Shown in pieces: positions 38,001-48,510 of a stretch of DNA of 64,000 nucleotides. The number at the start of each line of letters is the position of its first letter. Positions within the stretch are counted from its first letter, which is position 1. This stretch comes from Actinomycetota bacterium (GTDB taxonomy: Bacteria; Actinomycetota; Actinomycetes; Nanopelagicales; Nanopelagicaceae). The stretch spans positions 32,225-96,224 of the forward strand of contig VGAE01000004.1 of the NCBI GenBank assembly GCA_016870975.1. Reading direction: 5' to 3'. A model generated the notes under the pieces. The model made no database searches. It was not told the origin of the DNA and worked only from the letters and a program-made list of their open reading frames with translations. A program made the position numbers and the translations under genes.

Positions 38001-38651
38001 ATGCCCAACGCAGAGATCGGCCCAGGTGAGTTCTATCCAGTTTTTGGCGTAGGTCCACATCCAAAACCCTGGCCCACTGGCGATGAATTTGATCCCGCAC
38101 TCTTAGAAAAAGGCGACCGGCGCAATGTTTTAGATCAGTATAGATATTGGAGCGTCGCTGCCATAGTTAATGATTTGAATAAAAAAAGAAACCCACTTCG
38201 AATTGCTATTGAAAATTGGCAACATGATCTAAATATCGGATCAATTGTAAGGACTGCAAATGCATTTAATGTTGCAAGTGTTCATATTGTAGGAAAGCGA
38301 GATTGGAATAAGCGCGGAGCGATGGTTACTGATCGATATCTAGAGGTAATTCATCATCCCAAAATATCTGACTTCAAGAACTGGTTTGATGAGAGAAAAA
38401 TCGAGATTATTGGTATCGATAATGTTGATGGATCAACTGCTTTAGAGAGCGCAAAGTTGCCCAAAGAGTGTGTTCTTCTCTTTGGGCAAGAGGGAGCTGG
38501 AATGTCAGAGGAAGCGATTGCAGCCTGTTCTCGAATTCTCGCAATCGCGCAATATGGATCTACACGTTCAATGAACGCTTCGGCTGCCGGAGCAATTGCT
38601 ATGTATGCCTGGGGGATGCAGCACTTAACGCCACCAACAACCCATCCGTAG
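38001..38651 (+). CDS. SpoU/TrmH-family RNA 2'-O-methyltransferase
   Basis: A SPOUT methylase: motif 1 in NIGSIVRTANAFNV, motif 2 in LLFGQEGAGMSEEA and motif 3 in STRSMNASAAGAIAMYAW form the knotted AdoMet site. It lacks the extra N-terminal rRNA-recognition domain of RlmB and has 216 residues. The target tRNA or rRNA base is unknown. The 3' end overlaps the phosphatase gene by 53 bp in the convergent direction, an unusually long overlap. Confidence 0.9.
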   Translation: MPNAEIGPGEFYPVFGVGPHPKPWPTGDEFDPALLEKGDRRNVLDQYRYWSVAAIVNDLNKKRNPLRIAIENWQHDLNIGSIVRTANAFNVASVHIVGKRDWNKRGAMVTDRYLEVIHHPKISDFKNWFDERKIEIIGIDNVDGSTALESAKLPKECVLLFGQEGAGMSEEAIAACSRILAIAQYGSTRSMNASAAGAIAMYAWGMQHLTPPTTHP

Positions 38652-39102
38652 CACGTTCTACCATCTCAAGTACTTTTTCAAATGCTGCATCTGGGAGTGA
38701 ATACGGATCTGGAACTTCCAAGTTTTCTGCAGTCTCATCAAACTCTCTCAGATAGAAAATTTTTTGATGCTCTTCATCGCTAGTGGCAAGTTGTTTTACT
38801 CGTTGATAATTATGGTTGTCCATAACTAGTACTAGATCGGCTGCCACTAACCTCAAATAATTAAATTGAGAAGAGATATGGTTGTATCTATAACCGGCTA
38901 ACTCCCAAATTCGTTTCGCTGGTGGATTTGGCCCCTCTCCAACATGCCAATTCGAAGTCCCCGCAGAATCAACAGTTATTGAGCTATTTTTGATCTTGTT
39001 ATGAAGTACGGCTGCGGCCATAGGAGATCGACAGATATTGCCGTAGCAAACCATCGTTATTAAGAGGTGCTCACGCCCCGCAAGGAACGAAAGATCAGGC
39101 AC
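38599..39102 (-). CDS. Low-molecular-weight protein tyrosine phosphatase
   Basis: The P-loop CX5R is C19-YGNIC-R25-S, and the acid loop aspartate stands in VPDPYSLPD. 167 residues is the normal size. In Actinobacteria such enzymes control capsule or wall regulators or are secreted; nothing here decides which. The last residues are encoded in the region shared with the methylase gene. The start overlaps the TPR gene stop by one base, so both are probably co-translated. Confidence 0.92.
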   Translation of the reverse strand: MPDLSFLAGREHLLITMVCYGNICRSPMAAAVLHNKIKNSSITVDSAGTSNWHVGEGPNPPAKRIWELAGYRYNHISSQFNYLRLVAADLVLVMDNHNYQRVKQLATSDEEHQKIFYLREFDETAENLEVPDPYSLPDAAFEKVLEMVERATDGLLVALSAASPRHT

Positions 39103-40040
39103 TAGTCCTCGGTAATCTCAGTTACTGCAGAAATTCTTCGTTCAATCTCATCGGCTTCTTCACTTCGCCCTGTTGTACGAAGAGCTTGTGCAATTCGCCG
39201 TTCGATAGCAACGATAAATTCGAAATCGCGCGGATCCGCGTCGGCAGCGATATCAAGGACTCGTTCTAGAGTCGCTAATCCCTCTTCTACTTCGCCATTG
39301 ATTACTTGCGCTTTACCAAGTTCAAATGAAGCGTAAGTTAGTCGCCGTTGATCATGAGCAGTTGCGAAGACATCAACTGACTTTTGGGCAAACTTAAGAG
39401 CTGACTCGGCGTCGCCAATTTCCACATAGCAGTGGGCTAATTTCTGGTCACATCTTGCAACTTGGATGACTTCTTGTGAAACCTTGAAGTATTCACGCGC
39501 CTCCAAAAATGTTGAGATTGCTTTCTCATAATCTTTTAGTTCGCGATACGCACAACCAATTAGATAGAAATCATTAGCCGAGCCAAGTTCATTTCCATCT
39601 ACGAGATGTTCTTGCGCGCACTCTTCCATACAGGAAATTGCTTTCTCATACTCTTTTGACGAGAACCACCATTCACCTAACGTGCAGGCAAGTTCTAAGG
39701 CCATGGGAGATTTATTTTCGCGTAAGAGCTCAACGGCTTTACTCATTGCATTAGCCGCTTCATTCATTCGCTTCAATTGATTTAAGTTATAACCAATTGC
39801 GGAATATGTCTGGGCTAAACCTTCTCTAGGTGCCGCAGTTCCAAGTTCCGCGTAAATGTCTCGCGCAGTTTCAGCTAGCGCTAACGCCTCGTCATATTGT
39901 CCGCGCGCATAAATCCTTGCGCTTAATTCGTAATAAGTACTTGCTCGATCGACGCCTTGCGTTTCAGGTATCCGCTCCCACAACATTTCTTCCGTGATGA
40001 TCTCTTCATTTCCATCATCTTCGTTGTGTTCGTTACCCAA
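39102..40040 (-). CDS. TPR-repeat protein
   Basis: About six tetratricopeptide repeats cover residues 30-300, e.g. YYELSARIYARGQYDEALALAETA and DFYLIGCAYRELKDYEKAIST. The N-terminus is acidic. No enzymatic domain. Start TTG at 40040 with GGGGAGG upstream. It probably acts as a scaffold. It is coupled to the tyrosine phosphatase gene, so a joint signalling role is possible but inferred. Confidence 0.85.
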   Translation of the reverse strand: MGNEHNEDDGNEEIITEEMLWERIPETQGVDRASTYYELSARIYARGQYDEALALAETARDIYAELGTAAPREGLAQTYSAIGYNLNQLKRMNEAANAMSKAVELLRENKSPMALELACTLGEWWFSSKEYEKAISCMEECAQEHLVDGNELGSANDFYLIGCAYRELKDYEKAISTFLEAREYFKVSQEVIQVARCDQKLAHCYVEIGDAESALKFAQKSVDVFATAHDQRRLTYASFELGKAQVINGEVEEGLATLERVLDIAADADPRDFEFIVAIERRIAQALRTTGRSEEADEIERRISAVTEITED

Positions 40041-40118
40041 GTGGCGGCCTCCCCTTACTTAACCACAACTTAGCACCAGGCAAAGTTAATTGCTTTGAAT
40101 TTGGCAATTGGCTCGCGC

Positions 40119-41225
40119 TTAAATCGAATCTTGCTTGCCGAGGGTTACTTCAAAGGTCTGACTGCCGCCACCAGGCAAATCAACCTTAATTTTGATTGTG
40201 TCACCTGGAGCATAAGCGCGGACGCGAACAATTGCCGAAATTAGATCGTTGATCTTCTTTCCATCGATTTCGCGAATTATGGAGCCGTTTGGAATTTGTG
40301 CTTTAGCGGCAGGTTCGCCACCTACAACGGTGAGAATGCGCGCCCCAATTCCGTTATAGGTGTTATCGAAATTTACACCTAAAAATGGTCGTGAGGATTT
40401 TCCAGTCGCGATAATTTCGTCTATCACACGTTTAGCTTGATTAAATGGAATGGCAAAACCAAGTCCGATAGAACCTGCGGTTGAGCCAGTAGAAGCAATT
40501 GCTGAGTTAATCCCAACAATGGCGCCAGTTGAATCGACAAGGGGGCCGCCGGAATTACCAGGATTAATTGCAGCATCTGTTTGAATTGCATCGATAAATG
40601 AACTGATTCCGCTGCTGCCAGTTGTTACCGGCCGATTTAAAGCTGAGACGATTCCACTTGTTACCGTTCCCGATAGGCCCAGCGGTGAACCGAAAGCAAT
40701 TACCGGTTCTCCGATAATTAGCTTGCTGGAATTCCCCTCTTTTATCGGGCGAAGATTTCCTAGACTAATTTTCAAGACCGCAATGTCATAAGCAGCATCG
40801 CGACCAACAATAGAAGCGGTCTCCATATCACCGCTATCAAGCTCGACGCGAACTGTTCCGCTCTGAACCGCATCCACAATCACGTGATTGTTTGTAACTA
40901 TAAATGAACTTGTGCCGCCACTTCTATATATCACGCCAGAGCCGGTACCGCTACGAGATGGTGCACTCACTGAAATAGAGACAACAGATGGTGAGACAGC
41001 TGCCGCAATTGTTTGAATATTTACGCCAGAACCGGCGATCTCCATCAAAGTTTTAGTTCTTGAACAACTTCCATCAGTCGATGCATAAATCGCTTTAGTT
41101 TTCTTGTCAACGCAAACTTTTGTTGGCGGAGTATCTGGAGTAACTGCGACTGCAACGCTTCCAGCGACGATTGCTCCAGCAAAAAATCCAATCAAAACTT
41201 TCGAGAAAGAAGAGAGAGGTTTCAT
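40119..41225 (-). CDS. HtrA/DegP-type serine protease with PDZ domain
   Basis: An N-terminal membrane helix (about 8-29) anchors a trypsin-like domain with catalytic triad H114 (TNNHV), D147 (AAYDIAVLK) and S225 (NPGNSGGPL). One C-terminal PDZ domain follows (about 280-365). Between anchor and protease is a short Cys-containing stretch (KVCVDKKTKAIY...GSCSRT). I choose ATG at 41225 with an AAGGTG site; a longer frame would lack a sensible N-terminus. It likely performs protein quality control outside the membrane. Confidence 0.94.
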   Translation of the reverse strand: MKPLSSFSKVLIGFFAGAIVAGSVAVAVTPDTPPTKVCVDKKTKAIYASTDGSCSRTKTLMEIAGSGVNIQTIAAAVSPSVVSISVSAPSRSGTGSGVIYRSGGTSSFIVTNNHVIVDAVQSGTVRVELDSGDMETASIVGRDAAYDIAVLKISLGNLRPIKEGNSSKLIIGEPVIAFGSPLGLSGTVTSGIVSALNRPVTTGSSGISSFIDAIQTDAAINPGNSGGPLVDSTGAIVGINSAIASTGSTAGSIGLGFAIPFNQAKRVIDEIIATGKSSRPFLGVNFDNTYNGIGARILTVVGGEPAAKAQIPNGSIIREIDGKKINDLISAIVRVRAYAPGDTIKIKVDLPGGGSQTFEVTLGKQDSI

Positions 41226-41301
41226 GGATGACACCTTTTCACGAGTTCCTGAGAGATTGATTGATGTAAATCCAACCCACTCTGAGTAGACTCCGCAAAT
41301 T

Positions 41302-42459
41302 ATGGCGCCCGAGTTAAAGCGAGCCCGCTCGGGCGTGACTCTAGCTTTCGTTGTGAACGGCTTCACAGCCGGTACCTTCGTGGCGCGAATTCCGGATATT
41401 AAAGAGATTCTCGCAATTTCAGATGGCGTTCTTGGACTCTCTCTTCTATTTGTATCGATTGGCGTATTTGCTGGGCTCGGACCAGCCGGAAGAAATAGCG
41501 CCCGCTACGGAAGTAGACCGGTAATCCTCTGGGGCACCCTTGCGATCGTTATCTCCCTTCCCATTGTTGGATGGCTTCCCAGTCTAAGTTTTGCCTGGTT
41601 CGGACTTTTTCTATTTGGTTTTGCCTTGGCCACTCAAGATGTCTCAATGAATGCGCATGCCGTTGTTATTGAACAGAGAGCTGGCCGAAGATTGATGAGC
41701 ACATTCCATGCCATGTTCTCTGTTGGCACGCTATTTGGCGGAATTCTGGGTGGCTTCTTCTCGCAACTAGAAGTTACCCCGCTTAACCAAGGTTATTTCT
41801 TGGCGCTAATTTACTTAATAGTTTTATTCTTTATCCGCGCCTTGATTCTGCCCGCTGCAGTCGATCAACACCCAATTACAAAGAGTAAAGGTGAGCGCTC
41901 TCCAGTTATTTTCTGGATCTTTGGTATCTTCGGTCTCTTTGCAGCTCTTAGCGAGGGCGCTGCCGGTGATTGGGGTGGCGTTCTTGCACGCGATGCATTT
42001 GCTGCTACACCTTTTATTTCAACGCTTCCGTATATCGTCTATACGTTGGCAATGGTAGTCGGTCGTCTCGCTGGAGATTACTTAGCGCATAAATTTGGTG
42101 CTTCCCAAATCATTGCTGCCGGCGGAATACTTTCTAGTGTCAGTCTTACTCTAGGTTTAATTATTGGCGGTATTCCGGCTCTTACGATTTCTTGGTTATT
42201 ACTCGGCACCGGACTCTCGGTTGTGATTCCTTTAATGTTTAGCGCTGCTGGAACTTTAGCAAGCACAAAATATCACGGAGTCATCTCACCACCCCAAGCT
42301 ATCGCTCAAGTCTCCGGAATTTCTTACTTTGGTTTTGTTATCGGGCCACCAGTAATTGGATTTCTCGCTGAATTATTTGAGCTTCGGTGGGCGCTCTTCT
42401 TTTTAGTTGCGCTCTGCTTCAGCCTTATCTTTGCTTCGCGTTATGCAAAAGCGGCGTAA
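41302..42459 (+). CDS. MFS transporter
   Basis: Twelve hydrophobic helices in 385 residues, with the loop 2-3 like sequence GPAGRNSARYGSRPVI in the usual MFS position and VGRLAGDYLAHKFG at the half-way repeat. The sequence is closest in feel to the fucose-permease-like/YbjJ group. The substrate is unknown. It is divergent from htrA across 76 bp. Confidence 0.85.
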   Translation: MAPELKRARSGVTLAFVVNGFTAGTFVARIPDIKEILAISDGVLGLSLLFVSIGVFAGLGPAGRNSARYGSRPVILWGTLAIVISLPIVGWLPSLSFAWFGLFLFGFALATQDVSMNAHAVVIEQRAGRRLMSTFHAMFSVGTLFGGILGGFFSQLEVTPLNQGYFLALIYLIVLFFIRALILPAAVDQHPITKSKGERSPVIFWIFGIFGLFAALSEGAAGDWGGVLARDAFAATPFISTLPYIVYTLAMVVGRLAGDYLAHKFGASQIIAAGGILSSVSLTLGLIIGGIPALTISWLLLGTGLSVVIPLMFSAAGTLASTKYHGVISPPQAIAQVSGISYFGFVIGPPVIGFLAELFELRWALFFLVALCFSLIFASRYAKAA

Positions 42460-42477
42460 TAATTACCAACTTAAAAG

Positions 42478-43953
<1,476 letters not shown>

Positions 43954-43999
43954 CTAAATACTGCGGGAATTCGCAGGATTTACGCATAGGACACACCTG

Positions 44000-44113
44000 T
44001 TGACCGCCCATGAGGGGCAGGAGTAAACTCCATTAACGCAATACAAAGTGCTAAGGAGCGTGGTACCAACAAATCGGTTCCTCTGAACCGTATTTGGGAA
44101 GTCCCAAACTCCC
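44000..44113 (+). promoter_or_regulatory. Promoter and structured 5' leader of the aminotransferase gene
   Basis: A sigma70-like promoter is visible: TTGACC at 44000-44005, 18 nt, TAAACT at 44024-44029. The leader that would follow contains two clean hairpins: CGGTTC-CTCT-GAACCG at 44075-44090 and TTTGGG-AAGT-CCCAAA at 44093-44108. The second ends 5 nt before the ATG and sits where a ribosome-binding site should be. No known riboswitch class is recognised. Confidence 0.5.
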
Positions 44114-45508
44114 ATGTTTAATCAAACCCATCATTCTCAGACCTTTAGACAGGTCCCACTTTCATTTCGCCCAATTCCGGCGACTCGTATTCAAGAGCTA
44201 CTTGAAATTGAGAGCGCTAAGTTTTCAAAACTTGCACCTACATCCGGAACTGAAAATAATCGAGCTGGAAAAGTAACTCCGCTCGGCGTCGCCTCAAGTT
44301 TCCAGCATTGGGAGCCATATCCGATCTCAATCGTCTCTGCCAAAGGCGCTTGGATGAAGGATGTCGATGGCCGCGACATGCTCGATCTCTCTATGGGCTT
44401 TGGCGCACTCTTGGTCGGCCACTTAAATAAAGAGGTTGTAAAAGAAGCAAAAAAGACCCTTGAGATCGGAACGCTATTTGCTACTCCATCGCCGATTACT
44501 CGCGATGGCGCCGAGATTATCGCTCGACGCTTTGGTCTCGACATGGTGCGTTTTGCAAACTCTGGTACTGAAGCGACGATGTATGCGATTCGCACCGCTC
44601 GCGCCGCCACCGGAAAACTCGGAATTGTAAAGATTGAAGGCGGTTACCACGGTTCTTATGACCCATTGATGGTTTCAAACAAACCAGATGTTGCACTTGC
44701 TGGCTCTGCTGAGGATCCAACTCCGATTCCACTTCCTGCTGTTGTCGCGGGAGAAGTTCATGTTGTGCCTTACAACAACGCCGATGCCATCGAGCGTATT
44801 TTCAAAGCGCACGCAGACTCAATTGCTTGTTTAGTTATGGAGCCAGTTCTAGAAAATATTGGAATTGTGGTTCCTGATATGGGATATCTCGAAAGAGTTC
44901 ACCAACTCTGTGATCAATACGGAGTCTTATTGGTATTTGATGAAGTTAAAACTGGTTTAACTGCCGGTCCACAAGGTGCCGCACAGAGACTTGGAATAAA
45001 ACCAGATTTAATCGCGCTCGCTAAATCAATTGGTGGCGGAATTCCAGTAGCTGCCTTCGGTGGTAAGCGTGAGTACATGGAAACTATCGTTAATGGAAAG
45101 CATGCACATCTTGGAACCTTTAACGGACACTTCTTGGCAATGGCTGGCGTTCGCGCTGTCGATCGAATTTGCACTCCTGAAGCGTTGCAACGTTGCGAAG
45201 ATTTGAATCGTCAAGCGCTAACTCGTATGTCTGAAATTATTAACGAATACGAATTACCAGCTCACACAGTTGGTTTTGGCGTTAAAGGTTGTGTTACCTG
45301 GTCCGGAAATCCGGTGCGTAACTATCGCGATTACAAGGCGACTGATTTCGATCTCGCCCAGCTTTCGTTCTTCTGGTCGCTCAATCGAAATGTAATGACG
45401 CCGCCCGGCCTTGATGAGCAGTGGTTGATCTCGCTCGCCCATGGTCAGCGAGAAATCGACATCATCGTCGGGGATTTCCTCGAGTTTGCCCAGGCGCTAC
45501 GCGCTTAA
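44114..45508 (+). CDS. Class III aminotransferase (glutamate-1-semialdehyde-like)
   Basis: A PLP enzyme of the omega-aminotransferase/GSA aminomutase group, 464 residues. It has ANSGTEATMYAIRTARA for the phosphate, LLVFDEVKTG (Asp binding the pyridine N) and the Schiff-base Lys in IALAKSIGGGIP. The N-terminal 60 residues are an extension. It may act on GABA, beta-alanine or another omega-amino acid, possibly downstream of the amine-utilisation cluster at 12-17 kb. It does not look like hemL itself because the start and active-site neighbours differ. Confidence 0.85.
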   Translation: MFNQTHHSQTFRQVPLSFRPIPATRIQELLEIESAKFSKLAPTSGTENNRAGKVTPLGVASSFQHWEPYPISIVSAKGAWMKDVDGRDMLDLSMGFGALLVGHLNKEVVKEAKKTLEIGTLFATPSPITRDGAEIIARRFGLDMVRFANSGTEATMYAIRTARAATGKLGIVKIEGGYHGSYDPLMVSNKPDVALAGSAEDPTPIPLPAVVAGEVHVVPYNNADAIERIFKAHADSIACLVMEPVLENIGIVVPDMGYLERVHQLCDQYGVLLVFDEVKTGLTAGPQGAAQRLGIKPDLIALAKSIGGGIPVAAFGGKREYMETIVNGKHAHLGTFNGHFLAMAGVRAVDRICTPEALQRCEDLNRQALTRMSEIINEYELPAHTVGFGVKGCVTWSGNPVRNYRDYKATDFDLAQLSFFWSLNRNVMTPPGLDEQWLISLAHGQREIDIIVGDFLEFAQALRA

Positions 45509-45553
45509 ATACCAAATTCGTTATCCGGAATACCTTTTTATGTTTCTCAAAGA

Positions 45554-46204
45554 CTAGCGAGAGCTCAAGAGGAAGAACGGTAAATCTGGCTTATCTGAGA
45601 TTACACCCTTGATTCTCTCGGGAAATTTGATCTTTTTTACATCATTAACCGTCCAGAGATAAACGATCTTCTTGGTAAGTCTTTTCCGAGCCCATCTTGA
45701 GCGATTGAATAGCTTAAAATCGATAGCGACAATTTCGGTTGGAATAAAGAGAAGCCGCCATCGATGGGCAACTACATATCCGGTAGAGCAAATCTTCTTA
45801 CGAAGCCAGAGAACTGCAAAAAGCGAAAATGACATTACGGTGATTTTGCTCTTTCCCTCTATTTCGGAGAGAACTGCATTTTCAACGCCTCGACCAAATC
45901 TTGAAGGATGTTTTGTTTCGATAAGAAGCTCTTTATCCTTCTTATTGGCTAATTCAATAAGTTCCCGTAACGTAGTTATATCAGTGACCTCTTGCAGCTC
46001 TCTTAAAGTTAATTTTGCGACTGGTTTAGAGACTCCAGCGATTCGTTTGAGATTGCGATCGTGAAAACAGACTGGAATCTGATCTTTAGTAAGACGAATA
46101 TCGCACTCCAGGCCATCAGCACCTATTTCGATAGCACCTTCAAATGATGCTCGTGTGGCTTCTGGAAATTTGGAGCTAAAACCGCGATGCGCAAAGACCT
46201 TCAT
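45554..46204 (-). CDS. Glycerophosphodiester phosphodiesterase
   Basis: A GDPD TIM barrel: AHRGFSSKFPEATRASFEGA (catalytic His with the metal Glu), DGLECDIRLTKD and CFHDRNLKRI (second His), then LLIETKHPS. 216 residues, no signal peptide, so cytosolic. It cleaves glycerophosphodiesters to glycerol-3-phosphate plus alcohol. It is the last gene of the CDP-alcohol transferase operon; its ATG overlaps the GT2 stop (ATGA). In that context it may turn over the head-group lipid or polymer made by the upstream genes. Confidence 0.9.
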   Translation of the reverse strand: MKVFAHRGFSSKFPEATRASFEGAIEIGADGLECDIRLTKDQIPVCFHDRNLKRIAGVSKPVAKLTLRELQEVTDITTLRELIELANKKDKELLIETKHPSRFGRGVENAVLSEIEGKSKITVMSFSLFAVLWLRKKICSTGYVVAHRWRLLFIPTEIVAIDFKLFNRSRWARKRLTKKIVYLWTVNDVKKIKFPERIKGVISDKPDLPFFLLSSR

Positions 46205-46962
46205 GGTTTAAAGATAAAACGCAGCGAATTAAGTAGTCCCGGATTGGCGTTCTTAGTTTTAAGTAGAAAACCGGCTCGAAATATCGGAGCGCGCCAACCA
46301 AATACTCGAGTAAATATCTTCCTGCGGGCATCTAGATCTTCAGGTGTTCCCCATTTCGATGCTGAACTCTCTGTGGGGTGTGTAGCGATAACTGTGGGAA
46401 GATGTACTCCTTTAAGCCCGGCACGTAGCGCATCCGTTATGAAGATGTATTCATCTCCAAGATAATTTGTAGCTCCAGCCCCAAAGTCTTCATCAAAATT
46501 AATTCCCTTTGATCTTATCGCATCCACTCGTACGATTAACTCATAGGTTGCAGCTCTGGCTGAATTCGTTAATCTCAACGATTTTATCTCTTTAAAGTAA
46601 TCTTTTCTAAGCGCCCCGCTGTCATCTCTAGCTTGAGCAAGAATAATTGAGCAATCTGGATTCTGCTCTAAATACTGAATTGCTTCACTAATTCCTGTTT
46701 CATTAAAAAGAATGTCATCATCTCCAAATAGTAAATATTCACCGCTAGCGCGCTCGAGTGCAACGTTTCTACTCTTGGCCACACCGATGTTTCGCAGCTC
46801 AACTAATTTGGCGCTACGTTCCTCAAGGACATAGGAAGTTTCTTTGGGATTTTGGACTAGAACCAAGATTTCGCGATCTGCTCTGCGAACTGGAAAAACT
46901 ATCAAATGCACTCGATTCGGTAATGTCGAGTAAGCAATAGTTAATTTGGGGCGGTCACTCAT
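46201..46962 (-). CDS. Family 2 glycosyltransferase
   Basis: A GT-A enzyme with the DxD-type metal site in YLLFGDDDILF near residue 95 and an acceptor-side acidic motif NYLGDEYIFITDALRAG. ATG at 46962 overlaps the end of the membrane-domain gene by 8 bp. 253 residues. The unusual opening LTIAYSTLPNRVHLI and C-terminal ESSASKWGTPEDL suggest a GT2 subgroup that handles surface glycans. Donor unknown. Confidence 0.85.
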   Translation of the reverse strand: MSDRPKLTIAYSTLPNRVHLIVFPVRRADREILVLVQNPKETSYVLEERSAKLVELRNIGVAKSRNVALERASGEYLLFGDDDILFNETGISEAIQYLEQNPDCSIILAQARDDSGALRKDYFKEIKSLRLTNSARAATYELIVRVDAIRSKGINFDEDFGAGATNYLGDEYIFITDALRAGLKGVHLPTVIATHPTESSASKWGTPEDLDARRKIFTRVFGWRAPIFRAGFLLKTKNANPGLLNSLRFIFKP

Positions 46963-47752
46963 CTTCGTCGTCATCACGCACTTTGGCGCCGGCTTTAGCT
47001 TTCGCATATCTCATAAGAGACCGAGAGCCGCTAGTTAAAGAGCCATTTTGTAGACGAGTTGCAAAGAAGATAATCAAGGTATTCGCAACCGTTATTTCCC
47101 CACTATAACTGAAGATCAATAACGCACCGAGGAGAATCACCATGCCACCACTAGCTACCAAAGCCCCAGTTTCGGCCGCTCTTATACGTGAGCTATATCC
47201 TTGATGCGGTGCTGCCGCTTTACCGCTCAGTTTCTTTTTCTCTTTAAATTTTATCTGTAGCCGTAACTGACCTTTCAATAATCTTCCTAGATACGCAATG
47301 ACGGCTACAAGTACTACCAAATTAAGAAGTGCGAAGTAGGGCTCGAGAATAAATATAAAAACGAGAACTGCAAGGAGCTGAGTTGCATTTGTTAATAGTG
47401 AAGAGATTTCAAAGGCCATAGCCCATTCGGGATTCTTAGCGTCTTTATCCTTAATCTTCTTAAGTGACTTAAAGGCTCGCTTAAAAGCGGTGACGCGATA
47501 AACCCGCTGGAAATATTGGCTTAATCGCATTAGAGCATAGAAAATTCCAAGACCGATTCCCAGCGCGATAAATCGCTCTTTCTCTAATTGCCCCTCGGCG
47601 TCTACGATCTTTATGAAAAATCTAAGAACCAGCAACTCTGAGATTGAGATAATTGCACCTAACATCGATAGCACTATTAATACATAGCGAAATCGACCAC
47701 CTGGGAATAAGACCTCAAAGCTGTCTTTCAACTCACGAAAAATTGTGATCAT
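46955..47752 (-). CDS. ABC-exporter-like transmembrane domain without ATPase
   Basis: The 265 residues have about five to six hydrophobic helices with the spacing of a type I ABC exporter membrane domain: an N-terminal elbow ELKDSFEVLFPGGRFRYVLIV, a long cytoplasmic helix region FKRAFKSLKKIKD, then FILEPYFALLNLV. The chain ends in an acidic tail (VRDDDEDE) exactly where the nucleotide-binding domain would begin, and no Walker motif occurs in this or adjacent genes. Role unknown; possibly a scaffold or a lipid transporter that borrows an ATPase. Confidence 0.65.
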   Translation of the reverse strand: MITIFRELKDSFEVLFPGGRFRYVLIVLSMLGAIISISELLVLRFFIKIVDAEGQLEKERFIALGIGLGIFYALMRLSQYFQRVYRVTAFKRAFKSLKKIKDKDAKNPEWAMAFEISSLLTNATQLLAVLVFIFILEPYFALLNLVVLVAVIAYLGRLLKGQLRLQIKFKEKKKLSGKAAAPHQGYSSRIRAAETGALVASGGMVILLGALLIFSYSGEITVANTLIIFFATRLQNGSLTSGSRSLMRYAKAKAGAKVRDDDEDE

Positions 47753-48510
47753 CGAGATTTCTCAAATTTACTTGAGCCAATGATTGAGATTAAGTGTCCA
47801 GCGGTCACAAAAAGAGCGAGTGGCAATCCATATCTAATCAAGTTCGGATTTGCGGCGAAAATCGCTATCAGAATGCTCATCTCAACTGAGTGAAAGAGAC
47901 GTTGTACTGCGAATATGCGAAACGGTGCTCTCGCGACTCTTAACATCGTGGATTTTGGCGAGCCTACTGATGCGCTATCGGCAAATTTGGGTAGTTGCGA
48001 AAAGGCTCTTGCAACATGAACGGAATCATTAAAACCCTTATTAAGAACTATTAGTAGTGAAATTAGTGTGGCTAGGAAGAGAAGTTCATAATCGCTACCC
48101 TCTCGAACTCGGTTCGCCAAAGCGAGCGGAATCAAGGCCTCCGTTAAATAGTGGCCGACACGATCGAGAAATATTCCTTTGGGGGATTGGGTGCCACGCC
48201 ACCTTGCAATCTCTCCATCGCAACAATCCCAGAGCATCTGAACTTGAGAGAGTATTAAAGCCAAAATTACTCCCCTCCAACCATCTATTTGAAGAGCCAA
48301 ACTGATTGATAAGCCGGTAACAATCATTAGGTAAGTGACAGCATTAGCCGTGATTGAAGTTTTCAAAAGAATACGCGTCAAGTAAAGAGAGATGCGACGA
48401 AGATATAAATCAGCAACCCAGTGCTCGGCATTAGATCTTCCGGTTACGGATATTGGCTGACAGACTGTCCGCAATTGGGCGATTGATGGGTTTACTGGGC
48501 GTTCGCTCAC
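47749..48510 (-). CDS. CDP-alcohol phosphatidyltransferase family protein (variant motif)
   Basis: A membrane enzyme of the CDP-OH-P-transferase family, 253 residues and about six helices. The motif reads D-CC-DG-EI-AR-(8)-G-IFL-D-RVG-H: seven of eight positions fit D(x)2DG(x)2AR(x)8G(x)3D(x)3D, but the last Asp, the general base, is His. It may use a different acceptor or be weakly active. It overlaps both neighbours by 4 bp (ATGA). Confidence 0.85.
   Translation of the reverse strand: MSERPVNPSIAQLRTVCQPISVTGRSNAEHWVADLYLRRISLYLTRILLKTSITANAVTYLMIVTGLSISLALQIDGWRGVILALILSQVQMLWDCCDGEIARWRGTQSPKGIFLDRVGHYLTEALIPLALANRVREGSDYELLFLATLISLLIVLNKGFNDSVHVARAFSQLPKFADSASVGSPKSTMLRVARAPFRIFAVQRLFHSVEMSILIAIFAANPNLIRYGLPLALFVTAGHLISIIGSSKFEKSR

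Noticed and set aside
44010..44036. Short leader peptide ORF (8 residues) before the aminotransferase
   Set aside because: It overlaps the predicted -10 box, has no ribosome-binding site and shows no runs of a regulating amino acid.
44036..44113. T-box or known riboswitch before the aminotransferase
   Set aside because: A GTGGTACC string resembles part of a T-box, but stem I, the specifier loop and the antiterminator are missing; no other class matched by eye.
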